A stretch of 8,315 nt of DNA from Desulfobacterales bacterium. GTDB taxonomy: Bacteria > Desulfobacterota > Desulfobacteria > Desulfobacterales > Desulfosalsimonadaceae. The notes beneath the pieces are model-generated. The model saw only the letters and a program-made list of their open reading frames with translations, was not told the DNA's origin and ran no database searches. Each line of letters begins with the position of its first letter. Position 1 is the first letter of the stretch. Positions 5,823 to 8,315 of the stretch are shown one piece after another. The position numbers and the translations under genes are program-made. The DNA lies in contig JAGYOT010000065.1 of NCBI GenBank assembly GCA_018399455.1, forward strand, positions 1 through 8,315. Reading direction: 5' to 3'.

Positions 5823-6008
5823 ATGAAATTTTTCCTGTGCGTTTTGGGAATGGTCATGATTATCGAGGGCGTGCCCTATTTCGGTTTTCCGGCAAGGATG
5901 AAGGCCATGCTGGCAAAAATCCATGAAATACCGGAGTCAACGCTTCAAAAATTCGGTTTTGTGCTGATGCTCCTGGGACTCTTTCTGGTTTATGTGGGAA
6001 AAGCCTGA
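5823..6008 (+). CDS. DUF2065 family small membrane protein (YjeT-like)
   Basis: A 61-residue protein started at the ATG at 5823, with AGGTGG six bases upstream; a TTG two codons earlier is less likely. The layout matches DUF2065/YjeT: an N-terminal membrane helix running into an acidic-glycine turn (FFLCVLGMVMIIEGVPYF), a short amphipathic middle with GFPARMKAML and the helix IPESTLQKFGF, then a second membrane helix (VLMLLGLFLVYVG). The EG pair after the first helix and the L-x-x-F-G motif before the second are the family's conserved features. Function is unknown. In gamma-proteobacteria YjeT sits near hflKC and purA; here it is the first gene of a queA-tgt operon, ending 5 bp before queA. 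It is likely an inner-membrane protein. Confidence 0.85.
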   Translation: MKFFLCVLGMVMIIEGVPYFGFPARMKAMLAKIHEIPESTLQKFGFVLMLLGLFLVYVGKA

Positions 6009-6013
6009 GCACA

Positions 6014-8213
<2,200 letters not shown>

Positions 8214-8315
8214 GCCTATGCCTATAATCCGAAAACATTTGCAATTTGCATGGATTTCATCATAGCATGGGCATTCAAGACTTCTTATATTGTTATAAAC
8301 CCGGGAGGGAAAATA
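8214..8315 (+). promoter_or_regulatory. Leader and strong ribosome binding site of the next gene (gene outside window)
   Basis: No gene fits in these 102 bases. At the very end GGGAGGG (8303-8309) is a strong Shine-Dalgarno sequence, and the final A (8315) is correctly spaced to be the first base of a start codon. AT-rich boxes TATATT (8286-8291) and TATAAA (8294-8299) could act as a -10, but no good -35 is seen. From known gene order, yajC (Sec accessory subunit) often follows queA-tgt and is the expected neighbour; this is inference only. Confidence 0.5.

Overview
The window looks like chromosomal DNA of a Gram-negative, moderately GC-rich bacterium. A member of the Desulfobacterota (Desulfobacteraceae/Desulfosarcinaceae-like) is my best guess, from the trpS-scpA-scpB arrangement, the queA-tgt pair and the general style of the proteins. 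This is inference from gene content; no rRNA or other marker is present. Most of it is core housekeeping sequence. The accessory part is the first kilobase.

Layout: (1) 1-197 is the right-hand end of an IS66-family insertion sequence, with the last 58 residues of its transposase and a terminal GTAAGCG-type inverted repeat ending at 197. (2) 198-1009 holds a short, more AT-rich spacer, with a doubtful antisense gene remnant, and a secreted protein with one cohesin-like domain. (3) On the minus strand, trpS-scpA-scpB (3476 down to 1120) form a tight operon: tryptophanyl-tRNA synthetase followed by the two non-SMC subunits of the SMC-ScpAB chromosome-organising complex. It converges on the cohesin-like gene. 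(4) 3477-3697 is a spacer with a GC-rich hairpin in the trpS leader and a long imperfect inverted repeat built from degenerate 7-bp units. (5) Also on the minus strand, gatB (Asp/Glu-tRNA amidotransferase subunit B) is preceded by a small three-helix membrane protein of unknown function. (6) 5597-5822 is a divergent promoter region with good sigma-70-type promoters on both strands. (7) On the plus strand, a small DUF2065 (YjeT-like) membrane protein, queA and tgt form a compact operon. The window ends at a strong ribosome binding site, probably for the next gene (yajC is the expected neighbour).

Functionally the core genes serve tRNA charging (trpS, gatB), tRNA wobble-base modification (queA and tgt, consecutive chemistry of queuosine formation, acting in the order Tgt then QueA) and chromosome segregation (scpA, scpB). 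All core genes appear intact, with their catalytic or metal-binding motifs. I found no convincing new multi-gene system. The items most worth a second look are the heptamer inverted repeat at 3565-3661, the orphan cohesin-like secreted protein next to the IS66 end, and the antisense remnant between them.
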